From LVI-A0039 sp033105485 (GTDB lineage: Bacteria; Bacillota_I; Bacilli_A; UBA3375): a stretch of 64,000 nt of DNA. The position numbers and the translations under genes were made by a program. Under the pieces are notes generated by a model, which worked only from the letters and a program-made list of their open reading frames with translations, was not told the origin of the DNA and did not search any database. Positions 43,564 through 52,338 of this stretch are shown piece after piece. How positions within the stretch are numbered: the stretch's first letter is position 1; the number at the start of each line of letters is the position of its first letter. The DNA lies in the NCBI GenBank assembly GCA_033105485.1, contig CP136956.1, positions 1,364,001 through 1,428,000 of the forward strand. The letters run 5' to 3'.

Positions 43564-46500
43564 ATGAAAAGACGATTTTTATTAGGGGCAAGTATAATAG
43601 TATTTATTATTATAGTTTTAGTTTTTAATGTATTTAATAATAACGAAGAAGTAACTGGTGATGATTCACCTCAAAAATCAGAAGAAATGTCAGAGGTAAA
43701 CAAAACAACTGAAGAACTAAAGGCAGAAGATGAATCGGAAATTAAATCTGTAATTAATGTAAATGGTCAAGAAAATACTAATTTATTATGGGGAGAATAT
43801 AGTTTAGTAAACTCATCAGATATTAATGAGCATATTTCAGTTGAGGGTAATAATGGAGAGGAAAAAACTGTAAGAGACGATGTTAGCAATATCGAAAAAG
43901 TTATAAAAAAAGTTGCAATAGCTAAAAAGTCAAATGATTCAAAAAAGTCGAATTCTTCAGATGAAACAAGTGAATCAGAAAAAATAAATGAACCAGAAAA
44001 ATCAAATTCAACAATTATTACTAATACGGTATTTGATCATAATAACAATAACGTAGCAGAAGTTGGAGAAACTCTAAACTATAAAATTAAAGTTTCTAAT
44101 AATGAAAAAAAATCAGCATTAGATGTAAATATTCGTGATAGTTTAATTGAACAAATTAACTCGAGTCAAAATCCATACATTGAATATAATAATGATCTTG
44201 AAGTTTTACCAAAATCTAGTCAGTTTACAGGAAACCTTGAAAATGGTACTTTTACACTCGAAGAAATAGAGCCTGGTGAAACAGTGACGTTAGATTTTAC
44301 AGTAACTGTAGGAGAGATTCCGACAAATATTACACAATTAACAAATGTCGTTACAAACAATGGGGTGTCTCCCATTGATGAAAATACAAATCAGGCAATA
44401 GAGTGTAATACAGACAGTCAAAATTGTACGAGTGCAATAATTCTAACTAATGCAAGTACACAAATAAGTAAAAGTGTAATCATAAATGGAGAGGATCAAA
44501 TTGCAAGTATTGGCGACTCTTTAATATACACAATTAACATCGTAAACAATGAAAGTAGACCAGCTTTAAATGTTGTAGTTAAAGATAGTTTACTTCAATC
44601 AAATATGAATACTTATGGATCGCTAGTTGGAGAGATTGATATTAAAAGTGATGGAAATGTATTAGAATCGGGAGAAGATTTTACTGGAGATTTACAAACT
44701 GTAGATGGTATAACAATATTGGAAATTGGTGCTAATAGTAACATAGAAATTAATTATACAATCATGTTAAATGATATACCTAATGAGCAATTGCAAATTG
44801 AAAATAAAGTAACAGACAATGGTGACAACCCATTAGCATTAGATTTAAAGTGTGATACAGATGATTGTGCACAAACAATAACTGAAGTTAATCCACCGCA
44901 ATTATTAATTGATAATAATCCGAATGTTTCAATACAAGCAATGGAAGAATTTAGTTTTTCTCCAATCATAACTACAAATAGTAACTTACCGATTAGCTAT
45001 GCTGTTTCGGATATGCCTGAGTTTTTATCGTTTGACTCTACAACCGGTGTAATTAGTGGAACTCCATATTACGATGATGTAGGAGAGTATCTAATTCCTT
45101 ATACTGCATCTATTGGTGGAACAACAGCAAAAGTGGATTTAAGCTTGAAAGTAAACAAGTCTAAAATAGAAGAGGCAATGGCTCCAGATAATGAAGTAAG
45201 TGTTCCTCGAACAGCAACATATGATGATATATTAGAACGTAGTACTTATATTAGTGAACAAACTCAAGACGTTTGTCAACAAATAGGGACTAGCTTATAT
45301 GGTGAGGGATATAATCTATTTGAACCATATAATGTTACTGATTTGAATTCAAATTGGTTTTTAGAAATTCGAAGTGCAAATACTAGCAACTACCCAATCA
45401 TGGCAAATTCCGATGGTCAAGTTTTCTCTTACTATGGTAATCATATTGGAACAGATTTTATTGTAAATGGGTTTATTCCATTTGGTGTAGATATGGGATC
45501 TGAATTGTATAACTCTGACTATTCAATTCGTCAAGTACAAGCAATTACAGGCGATGATGATTTCTTTAGGAATAATAAAACAATTTATTCATCTAAAAGA
45601 CATATAAATTTTATTAAAGGGAATCTTGAACATCTTGGGATAGAAAATAATGTTTCATATACAACGGATTTAGACTCTGATTTTGATCTTGTTATCTCAT
45701 ATGATATGAATAATGCTATTGTAGATAAAGCGATTGAAAAACAAGTTCCAATCATTGCAACGTATAATGGACACTTCAGAGGAAATGTTAGTTATAAACG
45801 ATTTGGAATAGAATTAACTCTGAAGAAAACAACAATAGTAAATGATGTAAACTCGTTTGAAGAGATGTGTGATACAACTAGTGATTTTGAAAAAACTTTT
45901 GAAACATTAACATCTGATTCACTAGAATTTGTAAACAAAAGTGAGGTATGCACGTCATCAATAGGTGTAACGTCTTGTAAGTTTAATGACATGGTTACAG
46001 CAGAAGGTGAAAGTGCTCAAGACTTAATTATATCATCAGTAGAACAAAGTGCAAGAAGTCTAGTTTTATTAGATGAAGAGGCAAAGAGTGTTTTTGATAC
46101 AGATCAAGAAATGCTTAAACTTGCAGTCATATTAGCCGACTCATTTAGAGAACAAGTTAGTTATCCAATGGGACATACGATATCGCCAGGTATTGAGTTT
46201 TACCGCTCGTATTATGCGGATAAAATAATTAATTATGGACGCGAGGACAATATTGTTCAAACTGATACTGGTACATTTGGTTCAGATTTAAGTGTTATTA
46301 ACGCTTACAATTTAGAATCACATACAATCAATATTACTCCACGTGATTTAGCTGATACATACATAACAGGTTATTATTTAAAACCGGGTCAGACTTTAAC
46401 AGTAACTAGAAATGATACAAGTTCTACTTCAGCTATATTACGATTAAATACACAGCGTAACGGAAGTTCTCGTATATGGGATACTGGAATGAATTATATT

Positions 46501-48051
46501 AGACCAGCATCACTTAGAAGTAATGGGATTGATTTAAAGCCTGGAGAGACGTATACATATAGTTCACCTCATGGTGGAAACATCTATGTTTATACAGGTG
46601 CTAAAGTTGATGATGTAGATATCAATTTAACGGTTGATGGTGTTCTTAGTTATCCAGTGTTAAGAAATGCTGATGAAATATCAATGCATGAATATGTTAG
46701 TGAATTAGAAAGCACACCGTATCAATATACAGATATTGAAACACCTATTGCGAGTTTACATTTCAAAACATCGAGTGCAATTGAATCATTAGATGCCTAT
46801 GCTCCAGATAGTGTAAACTTTTTAAGAGAGTTAAATAAGTATGCGATTAATGGGAATTATAAATATGCTGGATATGAAAATGAAAGCATTGGAGAATTAC
46901 CTACTGCTGTTTCAGATTATTTTTTAAATCTAGGATTAACAGATTATAATAATGAATTAATTCATAAACTCCCGAGACGTCAAGAGTTTAATGTTGATAC
47001 AAAAGCATTGTGTGGGTCTATGTGTTCTGGGAATCCAATCGATGTAATGGGAGATTTTGATCCACTTGGTTGGGGTGAAAATCATGAGATGGGGCATAAC
47101 CTTCAAAGTAACTATATTAAAATATATGGAGGGAGAAGTTCAGAATCATCTAACAATATCTTCCCTATAAATACAATTCGACAACACGCAATTGATAATG
47201 GGCAAGATACTTGGAATGACGTAAGTGCAAATAAAACAGAAACTCTTTGGAATTTAGGAAATAATTGGTATTTGGATGAAGTGGAAGCAAACAGTAGTCA
47301 TCCACTTTGGGTTAGCACAGGAACTTATGCAAATTCTGGTGAGAGACTTGAAGTGTTTATGCAAATTCTTTATGCAAGTGAAGATGATTATATGTATCCT
47401 AAAATGTATATTACTAGTCGTTTAATGGCCTCATATGATGATAATGACAGCACATGGCAAATGTATAAAGATAAATTAGGATTCAGCTTATATACAATGG
47501 AAGAGGCACGAGCGATCACAGGTAATGATTTTATGTTAATTCAATCATCGTATTACTCAGATAAAAATCTAATCGATTATTTTGAAGGGTTTGGAATAGG
47601 TACAAGTGATTTAGCAAAAGAACAAGTGTTAGCTAATAATCCAACTAGAACTCAAGAAAAAGGTGTTTATATACAATACTATTGTTCTGGTAAATATACA
47701 CCAGTAAAAATGCCAGAGCACTTTGCACCATTTGGAGAGGGCAACACATATATGGACAATTATGACTTTAGTACGAGTGGATGTCCTGAGGCTAAACAAA
47801 CTAAAAAAGAAAATGTAAGTGAGATAGAAATAACAAGTCAAGAAGAAGCAGAAGTACCAAGTCAAGAAGAGACAGAAGTACCAAGTCAAGAAGAGACGGA
47901 AGTATCAAGTCAAGAAGAGGCTGAAGTATCAAGTCAAGAAGAGACAGAAGTACCAAGTCAAGAAGAGACGGAAGTATCAAGTCAAGAAGAGACGGAAGTA
48001 TCAAGTCAAGAAGAGACGGAAGTATCAAGTCAAGAAGTGGCGATAACTTAA
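43564..48051 (+). CDS. Giant surface protein: DUF11 repeats, Ig-like domain and M60-like metallopeptidase
   Basis: 1495 residues. N-terminal membrane segment (FLLGASIIVFIIIVLVFNVF, about 4-23), a charged low-complexity stretch, two DUF11-like beta domains (about 149-260 and 296-415, each opening with VGETLNYKIKV- or IGDSLIYTINI-type strands), a putative Ig domain (about 445-530, FSFSPIITTNSNLPISYAV), then an M60/enhancin-like peptidase (about 560-1330) with zinc motif HEMGH at 1174-1178. M60 enzymes cleave mucin-type glycoproteins. The C-terminus is eight octapeptide repeats of the SQEETEV[SP] type and stops without an LPXTG signal, so attachment must rely on the N-terminal segment. GGGG-rich ribosome site precedes the ATG. 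Confidence 0.85.
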   Translation: MKRRFLLGASIIVFIIIVLVFNVFNNNEEVTGDDSPQKSEEMSEVNKTTEELKAEDESEIKSVINVNGQENTNLLWGEYSLVNSSDINEHISVEGNNGEEKTVRDDVSNIEKVIKKVAIAKKSNDSKKSNSSDETSESEKINEPEKSNSTIITNTVFDHNNNNVAEVGETLNYKIKVSNNEKKSALDVNIRDSLIEQINSSQNPYIEYNNDLEVLPKSSQFTGNLENGTFTLEEIEPGETVTLDFTVTVGEIPTNITQLTNVVTNNGVSPIDENTNQAIECNTDSQNCTSAIILTNASTQISKSVIINGEDQIASIGDSLIYTINIVNNESRPALNVVVKDSLLQSNMNTYGSLVGEIDIKSDGNVLESGEDFTGDLQTVDGITILEIGANSNIEINYTIMLNDIPNEQLQIENKVTDNGDNPLALDLKCDTDDCAQTITEVNPPQLLIDNNPNVSIQAMEEFSFSPIITTNSNLPISYAVSDMPEFLSFDSTTGVISGTPYYDDVGEYLIPYTASIGGTTAKVDLSLKVNKSKIEEAMAPDNEVSVPRTATYDDILERSTYISEQTQDVCQQIGTSLYGEGYNLFEPYNVTDLNSNWFLEIRSANTSNYPIMANSDGQVFSYYGNHIGTDFIVNGFIPFGVDMGSELYNSDYSIRQVQAITGDDDFFRNNKTIYSSKRHINFIKGNLEHLGIENNVSYTTDLDSDFDLVISYDMNNAIVDKAIEKQVPIIATYNGHFRGNVSYKRFGIELTLKKTTIVNDVNSFEEMCDTTSDFEKTFETLTSDSLEFVNKSEVCTSSIGVTSCKFNDMVTAEGESAQDLIISSVEQSARSLVLLDEEAKSVFDTDQEMLKLAVILADSFREQVSYPMGHTISPGIEFYRSYYADKIINYGREDNIVQTDTGTFGSDLSVINAYNLESHTINITPRDLADTYITGYYLKPGQTLTVTRNDTSSTSAILRLNTQRNGSSRIWDTGMNYIRPASLRSNGIDLKPGETYTYSSPHGGNIYVYTGAKVDDVDINLTVDGVLSYPVLRNADEISMHEYVSELESTPYQYTDIETPIASLHFKTSSAIESLDAYAPDSVNFLRELNKYAINGNYKYAGYENESIGELPTAVSDYFLNLGLTDYNNELIHKLPRRQEFNVDTKALCGSMCSGNPIDVMGDFDPLGWGENHEMGHNLQSNYIKIYGGRSSESSNNIFPINTIRQHAIDNGQDTWNDVSANKTETLWNLGNNWYLDEVEANSSHPLWVSTGTYANSGERLEVFMQILYASEDDYMYPKMYITSRLMASYDDNDSTWQMYKDKLGFSLYTMEEARAITGNDFMLIQSSYYSDKNLIDYFEGFGIGTSDLAKEQVLANNPTRTQEKGVYIQYYCSGKYTPVKMPEHFAPFGEGNTYMDNYDFSTSGCPEAKQTKKENVSEIEITSQEEAEVPSQEETEVPSQEETEVSSQEEAEVSSQEETEVPSQEETEVSSQEETEVSSQEETEVSSQEVAIT
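47835..48048 (+). repeat. 24-bp tandem coding repeats
   Basis: Eight in-frame 24-bp units (47835-48026) encoding SQEETEVS variants, plus a degenerate ninth. Units alternate between gag-aca/gag-acg and cca/tca endings. Such repeats are prone to slippage and copy-number variation. Confidence 0.9.
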
Positions 48052-48333
48052 GTGAGGCTTATAGTGAAAATGTTTATAAAAATTGTGTCACTTGAAATCT
48101 AAAATAAATGTTACATTAATGGCTAATGTTTTGTGTTATATATACTAATACTTTTATTATCCTTGGTGGGGTATAATAATGTATTTTTGATGATTTAGGA
48201 TTCCTGTTATGGGGATCCTATTTTTTATCTCTAGCATTATTTGCATATCTTTTTTTTATTGTACTTTTTGACATTTCATATCGTGCAATTCATAGTTTGC
48301 CCCGTTGTACATTACTAACGAGTTTTTGGTGAA
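48052..48333. other. Gap between the M60 gene and the transposase remnant
   Basis: It holds a terminator at 48196-48226 and, at 48086-48093, TGTCACTT, which is inverted at 49016-49023 and may mark IS ends. A TATAAT-like box occurs near 48172-48177 but no gene follows on the plus strand. Confidence 0.5.
48196..48226 (+). terminator. Terminator downstream of the M60 peptidase gene
   Basis: Stem TAGGATTCC/GGGGATCCTA (G-T pair) with loop TGTTAT and six T residues. It lies 145 bases after the stop. Confidence 0.75.
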
Positions 48334-48978
48334 TCAATATTCGGTTTGATATTGATTTTTAGTTTGCATCGGATAACCTTCTTTGACAATATATTTTCTT
48401 TTGTTTGCACTAGCTAATTTAAATGATAGTTTTTTATTATATTTATAATAGAATAACTCAACTTCCGTTCTTTCATCAAATGTAACAGCTATTCCATTAT
48501 TATCTACAAGATGATATACGTGTTTCATATATGTGAAAGTATTTTTATCTTTTCCCATGATTCTATTTAGTTTACTATGGTTTACCAAGTTGTAATCATT
48601 AAGTATCTCATGTTCTCGCTGGAACTTTACAAAACTTGAATAAGTAATATTTATTTTTAGTTTTTGTCGAACTTTGAATAATGCGTGTTTATAGTTAAGT
48701 GGTGATAATTCCATCTCAGCTAATTGCATGTTCAAAACTTTTACGAAGTTAACCATTTTAGTTATTAATTCACTTGAGTATTTTCTGGTATAGTTATTTT
48801 GATAGTTCCCATGAACAAGTGACTCAATGGAACCATCAAATTGTTTCTTTAATCTACATATAGTTCGTGGACATACACCTAGGTCCTCAGCAGCTTGTTT
48901 ATTTGAATAATATTTATTTGTAGTAACTTCTTTAATAATGTTGAATCGATAGTCTAAATTTTCATCTGTTGTTTTCAT
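48334..48978 (-). CDS. Transposase-like helix-turn-helix protein, probably an IS remnant
   Basis: 214 residues from ATG 48978, which has GGAGGG upstream (an in-frame TTG at 48993 is rejected). N-terminal helix-turn-helix KQAAEDLGVCPRTICRLKKQF and SLVHGNYQNN resemble the DNA-binding end of IS1202/ISNCY-type transposases (their RAAxxLG...RxIxRL and HGN). The protein stops before a DDE catalytic domain would be complete; full-length relatives are about twice as long. Probably a truncated, inactive IS, or a co-opted regulator. TGTCACTT is inverted at 48086 and 49016, possible residual ends. Confidence 0.55.
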   Translation of the reverse strand: MKTTDENLDYRFNIIKEVTTNKYYSNKQAAEDLGVCPRTICRLKKQFDGSIESLVHGNYQNNYTRKYSSELITKMVNFVKVLNMQLAEMELSPLNYKHALFKVRQKLKINITYSSFVKFQREHEILNDYNLVNHSKLNRIMGKDKNTFTYMKHVYHLVDNNGIAVTFDERTEVELFYYKYNKKLSFKLASANKRKYIVKEGYPMQTKNQYQTEY

Positions 48979-49068
48979 TTGTAATCCCTCCAATTAAATT
49001 ATAAAGCATTCATATAAGTGACATAATGTTTTGAACTGCACATTTTCAAAATATTTTTTAAAAAGCTG

Positions 49069-49097
49069 TTGACAAATACGTGCCACCTTGTTATAAT
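49069..49097 (+). promoter_or_regulatory. Consensus promoter of the four-tRNA operon
   Basis: TTGACA (49069-49074), a 17-base spacer and TATAAT (49092-49097) with extended TGT. It is the best sigma-A match in the window. Confidence 0.92.
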
Positions 49098-49115
49098 TAT
49101 TGTGTTGTAAAGGAT

Positions 49116-49191
49116 GGAGGATTAGCTCAGTTGGGAGAGCACTTGCCTTACAAGCAAGGGGTCACTGGTTCGAGCCCGGTATTCTCCACCA
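49116..49191 (+). tRNA. tRNA-Val (anticodon TAC)
   Basis: 76 nt with encoded CCA. Acceptor GGAGGAT/ATTCTCC, D-arm AGCTCAGTTGGGAGAGC, anticodon stem CTTGC/GCAAG with loop CTTACAA, T-loop GGTTCGAGCC. Confidence 0.96.
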
Positions 49192-49205
49192 TTCAAATTA
49201 AATAT

Positions 49206-49282
49206 GCGCCCGTAGCTCAATTGGATAGAGTGCTTGACTACGGATCAAGAGGTTATGGGTTCGACTCCTATCGGGCGCGCCA
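49206..49282 (+). tRNA. tRNA-Arg (anticodon ACG)
   Basis: 77 nt with encoded CCA. Acceptor GCGCCCG/CGGGCGC, anticodon stem CTTGA/TCAAG with loop CTACGGA. Wobble A34 is the substrate of TadA encoded at 18433. Confidence 0.96.
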
Positions 49283-49312
49283 ATTTAAATAAACAATCAA
49301 ATAATTTTATTG

Positions 49313-49389
49313 CGGGAAGTGGCTCAGCTTGGTAGAGCACTTGGTTTGGGACCAAGGGGTCGCAGGTTCGAATCCTGTCTTCCCGACCA
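49313..49389 (+). tRNA. tRNA-Pro (anticodon TGG)
   Basis: 77 nt with encoded CCA. Acceptor CGGGAAG/CTTCCCG, anticodon stem CTTGG/CCAAG with loop TTTGGGA. Confidence 0.96.
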
Positions 49390-49420
49390 TTTTTTTGATT
49401 TACAATTTAATATAATAAAT

Positions 49421-49497
49421 GGCGGTGTAGCTCAGCTGGCTAGAGCATTCGGTTCATACCCGAAAGGTCGGGGGTTCGACTCCCTCCGCCGCTACCA
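49421..49497 (+). tRNA. tRNA-Met, elongator (anticodon CAT)
   Basis: 77 nt with encoded CCA. Acceptor GGCGGTG/CGCCGCT with a G-T first pair, anticodon stem TTCGG/CCGAA with loop TTCATAC. It resembles the Bacillus elongator tRNA-Met; not initiator (no three GC pairs in the anticodon stem, paired first base). Confidence 0.88.
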
Positions 49498-49511
49498 TTT
49501 ATAACTAAAAG

Positions 49512-49563
49512 ACTTTTTAGTGAAACATTCTCCACAGAGTGTTTCACTAAGAAGTTTTTTTAA
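49512..49563 (+). terminator. Terminator of the four-tRNA operon
   Basis: Stem of 13-14 bp (AGTGAAACATTCT with AGAGTGTTTCACT), four-base loop, then AAGAAG and a T-tract. Confidence 0.85.
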
Positions 49564-49590
49564 TTTTATAATATATATATATGGTATAGT

Positions 49591-50146
49591 ATGAAAACAG
49601 TAGTAGTATACGATCTCCCGTATGAAGGAAGTTTCTGTCATGCGATTTTAGAATCAGTAGTAGAAGGGCAAACTGACAATGGTAATGAAGTTGATGTAAT
49701 TGATTTACACAAAGATGAATTTAATCCAGTAATGTCTGGAAAAGATTTATTAGGATTTGTAAAGCATGAAATGGTTGATGAGCAAGCAGCTGATTATGTA
49801 CAAAGAATTAAAGAGGCGGATCACTTAGTTTTAGTATTCCCGATTTGGTGGGAATTAATGCCGGCAATGACTAAAGGATTTATTGATAAAATCATCTTCC
49901 CAGGTTCAACATACACTTACACTAAGTCAGGGTATGGGATGAATACGATGTTAGATAACTTACAGTCTGCAACTGTTATTACAACAATGAATACACCAAG
50001 AGTACTTTATAAATCATTAGTAAAAAGATACGTTTAAGAAATCAGGAATTAAAAACGTTAAGTGGGTAAGTTTTAATATGGTAAAGCCAAGTAAACCAGA
50101 AAAACGACACAAATGGTTAGATAAAGTTGCGAAATTAAACAAGTAA
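49591..50146 (+). pseudogene. NAD(P)H-dependent oxidoreductase (flavodoxin-fold), frameshifted
   Basis: The open frame encodes 148 residues with the flavodoxin-like fold of the NQO/MdaB group (VFPIWWELMPAMTKGFIDK, IIFPGSTYTYT) and stops at 50037. The expected C-terminus is present in another frame: removing one A from the A5 run at 50022-50026 reads on as VKDTFKKSGIKNVKW, SFNMVKPSKPEKRHKWLD and ends at TAA 50146. About eight residues usually found before this also seem missing. No Shine-Dalgarno precedes the ATG; TATAAT (49567-49572) lies close upstream. Either an inactivated gene or a homopolymer error. Confidence 0.7.
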
Positions 50147-50159
50147 TCTAGTAATCAGC

Positions 50160-50185
50160 AAACTAATTTATATTAGTTTTTTTTT
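50160..50185 (+). terminator. Terminator after the frameshifted oxidoreductase
   Basis: Stem AAACTAAT/ATTAGTTT with a four-base loop and a long T-tract. Confidence 0.85.
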
Positions 50186-50243
50186 AAATTAACAATTGTT
50201 TTTAAGTACGTGTGTTGTAAAAAAAAACTAAACACTTTAGTTG

Positions 50244-50273
50244 TGGACAAAAGGTGTCCATAGATGTTATACT
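50244..50273 (+). promoter_or_regulatory. Operator-overlapped promoter of the nitroreductase gene
   Basis: TGGACA (50244-50249), an 18-base spacer and TATACT (50268-50273) with extended TGT. The -35 forms half of an inverted repeat TGGACA-5-TGTCCA (50244-50260), a likely repressor or activator site. Confidence 0.6.
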
Positions 50274-50330
50274 ACTAGTGTAATAAATATATACAAGATG
50301 TTATACTACTAGTGTAATAAATATATACAA
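50263..50330 (+). repeat. 34-bp perfect tandem duplication carrying a -10 box
   Basis: Two identical adjacent copies (50263-50296 and 50297-50330), each with TGTTATACT and a palindromic ACTAGT. The duplication creates a second potential promoter 34 bases downstream of the first. Confidence 0.95.
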
Positions 50331-50343
50331 TAGGAGAGTTTTT

Positions 50344-50985
50344 ATGGAAAAGTTTCAAGAAATTTTAGAGTTTAGATATGCTTGTAAAAGATTTAGTGAC
50401 AAAGAGGTTACTCGTGAAGATATGGATATGATTTTAAATGCAGGAATCATGGCTCCAAGTTCATGTGGAATCGAGCAATTTAGATTCGTTGCAATGGAAA
50501 GCAAAGAAGCAATGACAAACATCGTTGACATTTGTATGAAGCAAGGTACTGCAAGAACTGCAAATAAAGCAATTGTAGTGTTAGCTGGTAAAAAGTCAAC
50601 TGTAGGTCCTGGTACTGAAGTTTATAACTGGCATGCAGAAGAAAGAGCAAAAATCTTAAATCAAATCTTACCCGAAGAGAAACAGGTAACACCTGAATTT
50701 GTAGCAAGTCGTTTTGATATGTTCTGTGACATCGAAGAAACTAAATTCATTGCATGGTCAAAAGCTAACTCATATTTAGCAGCAATGAACATCATGAATC
50801 AAGCAGCAAGCTTAGGGATTGACTCTTGTCCAATTGAAGGATTTGTACAAGCTAAGTTTGATGAGCACTATCCTCAATATAAAGATGAGTATGAAGTTGC
50901 TTTAGTAATTACTCTTGGATATAGAAACGAAGAACCTCAAGATAGAATTCGTTTAGATTTCGATCAAATGGTAACTCGCGTATAA
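50344..50985 (+). CDS. Nitroreductase family NAD(P)H-dependent oxidoreductase
   Basis: FMN enzyme of 213 residues, NfsB-like. Seen: EFRYACKRFSDKEVTREDM at the N-terminus, ILNAGIMAPSSCGIEQFRFV, AMNIMNQAASLGIDSCPIEGF and a C-terminal LGYRNEEPQDRIR. Likely reduces nitroaromatics, quinones or flavins. AGGAGAG precedes the ATG. Upstream lies an operator-like inverted repeat and a duplicated promoter, indicating regulated expression, possibly by redox or electrophile stress. It is part of a cluster with an old yellow enzyme gene. Confidence 0.9.
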   Translation: MEKFQEILEFRYACKRFSDKEVTREDMDMILNAGIMAPSSCGIEQFRFVAMESKEAMTNIVDICMKQGTARTANKAIVVLAGKKSTVGPGTEVYNWHAEERAKILNQILPEEKQVTPEFVASRFDMFCDIEETKFIAWSKANSYLAAMNIMNQAASLGIDSCPIEGFVQAKFDEHYPQYKDEYEVALVITLGYRNEEPQDRIRLDFDQMVTRV

Positions 50986-51049
50986 TTTTAACACCTGCCT
51001 TTTTAAGTGTAGGTGTATCTTTATTTAATAAATAACTTTAAGGAAGAAA

Positions 51050-52120
51050 ATGGAAAAATTATTTGAACAAACAACATTAGCAGGTATTGAAGTTAGCAAC
51101 CGTTTTATGCGTTCGGGAACATGGACAGAGCTAGCAAGCGAAGAAGGGGCTATAACACCCGAACTTATGGATAAGTATAGATTATTGGCTGAAGGTGAAA
51201 TTGGGCTTGTAATAGCAGGTTATGCGCGTGTCAATGAGTTTGAACGTGCAAATAACAACATGATAAGTGTCTACAATGATAAATTCATTGAAGGTCTTAC
51301 TGAGTTCACGGATATGTTTCATCAAAATAATACTCCAATTGGTATTCAACTAGCAATGGGGGGAACTCAAATTCACTATAATGGAGATGTTGACTGGGAA
51401 GTTATGAGTCCATCTCATTATACTGGAACATACCGCAATGCACAAAGGGAATTAGTTGAGTTTAATGCTAGTGAAATGACAGTAGAGCAAATTAAACTTG
51501 TGATTAAAGACTTTGCAGATGCAGCTAAACGTGTAAAACAAAGTGGATTTGATATGCTGCAGATTCATGCGGGACACGGTTACTTCATTAGTCAGTGGAT
51601 GAACCCAAATTTAAATAATAGGACAGATGAATATGGCCAAGATCCTGCTAAGTTTATAATAGAGTTATATTCTACGATTCGTGAATCAGTTGGAGTTGAG
51701 TTCCCGATTGGAATTAAAATTAATTCAGAAGAAACAATTGGTGATGATTCTAACCATGCACGTATGCTAGATTTATGTACGCGATTAGATAAGCTAGGTA
51801 TTAATATGATTGAGGTAAGTGGAACTAATCCATCTCGTAATAAACTTAAAGTCGAAAGTGAAAGTTATTTTGCGAGTTTTGCAAACAAGTTAACGAATGT
51901 AGTTAACTGTGATGTGGTATTAACTGGAGGTAATAAAACACTATCTAACTTTGCACAAATTCAAAAAGAAACTGAAGTTGGATTTATTGGGTTATCAAGA
52001 CCGCTAGTATCGGAACCAGATTTAATTAAGAAATGGAAGCAAGATAGAGAATATAAGTCACGTTGTATTTCGTGTAATCATTGTCATCGAAAAACATATG
52101 TATGTGTGTTTGATAAATAG
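51050..52120 (+). CDS. Old yellow enzyme family NADH:flavin oxidoreductase
   Basis: 356-residue FMN-dependent ene-reductase-like TIM barrel. Seen: VSNRFMRSGTWTELASEEG, GIQLAMGGTQ, catalytic-region QIHAGHGYFISQWMNPNLNNRTDEYG, FPIGIKINSEE and VLTGGNKTLS. The C-terminus has a Cys cluster CISCNHCHRKTYVCVF, reminiscent of the iron-sulfur motif start of larger family members, but no further domain follows. GGAAG precedes the ATG. Its neighbours are flavin/quinone oxidoreductases. Confidence 0.88.
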   Translation: MEKLFEQTTLAGIEVSNRFMRSGTWTELASEEGAITPELMDKYRLLAEGEIGLVIAGYARVNEFERANNNMISVYNDKFIEGLTEFTDMFHQNNTPIGIQLAMGGTQIHYNGDVDWEVMSPSHYTGTYRNAQRELVEFNASEMTVEQIKLVIKDFADAAKRVKQSGFDMLQIHAGHGYFISQWMNPNLNNRTDEYGQDPAKFIIELYSTIRESVGVEFPIGIKINSEETIGDDSNHARMLDLCTRLDKLGINMIEVSGTNPSRNKLKVESESYFASFANKLTNVVNCDVVLTGGNKTLSNFAQIQKETEVGFIGLSRPLVSEPDLIKKWKQDREYKSRCISCNHCHRKTYVCVFDK

Positions 52121-52235
52121 GGGAATGACAATATTCAAATGAGTTTAGGTTAGACTGGGGTTAATAGTATTTTATTAATCCTTGCAGAAATTTCAATTTC
52201 TTTAATCGGACTTAGTGAAAAACTAATAACATAAA

Positions 52236-52272
52236 TAAACTTTACAAGAAAACTTGTAAGGTTTACTTTTTT
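52236..52272 (+). terminator. Terminator downstream of the old yellow enzyme gene
   Basis: Stem TAAACTTTACAAG/CTTGTAAGGTTTA (one G-T pair), loop AAAA and a T-tract. It lies 115 bases after the stop; the intervening DNA looks like degraded coding sequence with stops. Confidence 0.8.
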
Positions 52273-52294
52273 ATATAGAGGCTATTAAATATGG

Positions 52295-52323
52295 TTGCAA
52301 ACTAACTGTTCTTGTGGTATACT
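52295..52323 (+). promoter_or_regulatory. Promoter of the tRNA pair
   Basis: TTGCAA (52295-52300), a 17-base spacer and TATACT (52318-52323). Confidence 0.75.
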
Positions 52324-52338
52324 TATAAAGTAATGAAT

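Noticed and set aside
47801..48028. Minus-strand frame rich in LLDLILPS repeats
   Set aside because: Antisense of the 24-bp coding repeats of the M60 protein; repetitive by construction.
47835..48048. Regular 24-bp repeats as a CRISPR array
   Set aside because: Units are contiguous without spacers and in frame with the M60 protein. No CRISPR array or cas gene is seen anywhere in the window.
49080..49504. Two plus-strand open frames of 70 and 64 codons
   Set aside because: They lie entirely over four well-formed tRNA genes and have no ribosome sites; peptides such as AQLGEHLPYKQG are translated tRNA sequence.
52130..52232. Short hydrophobic frame (TGVNSILLILAEISISLIG)
   Set aside because: Interrupted upstream by TAG with no start or ribosome site; at best a degraded gene fragment between the old yellow enzyme gene and its terminator.
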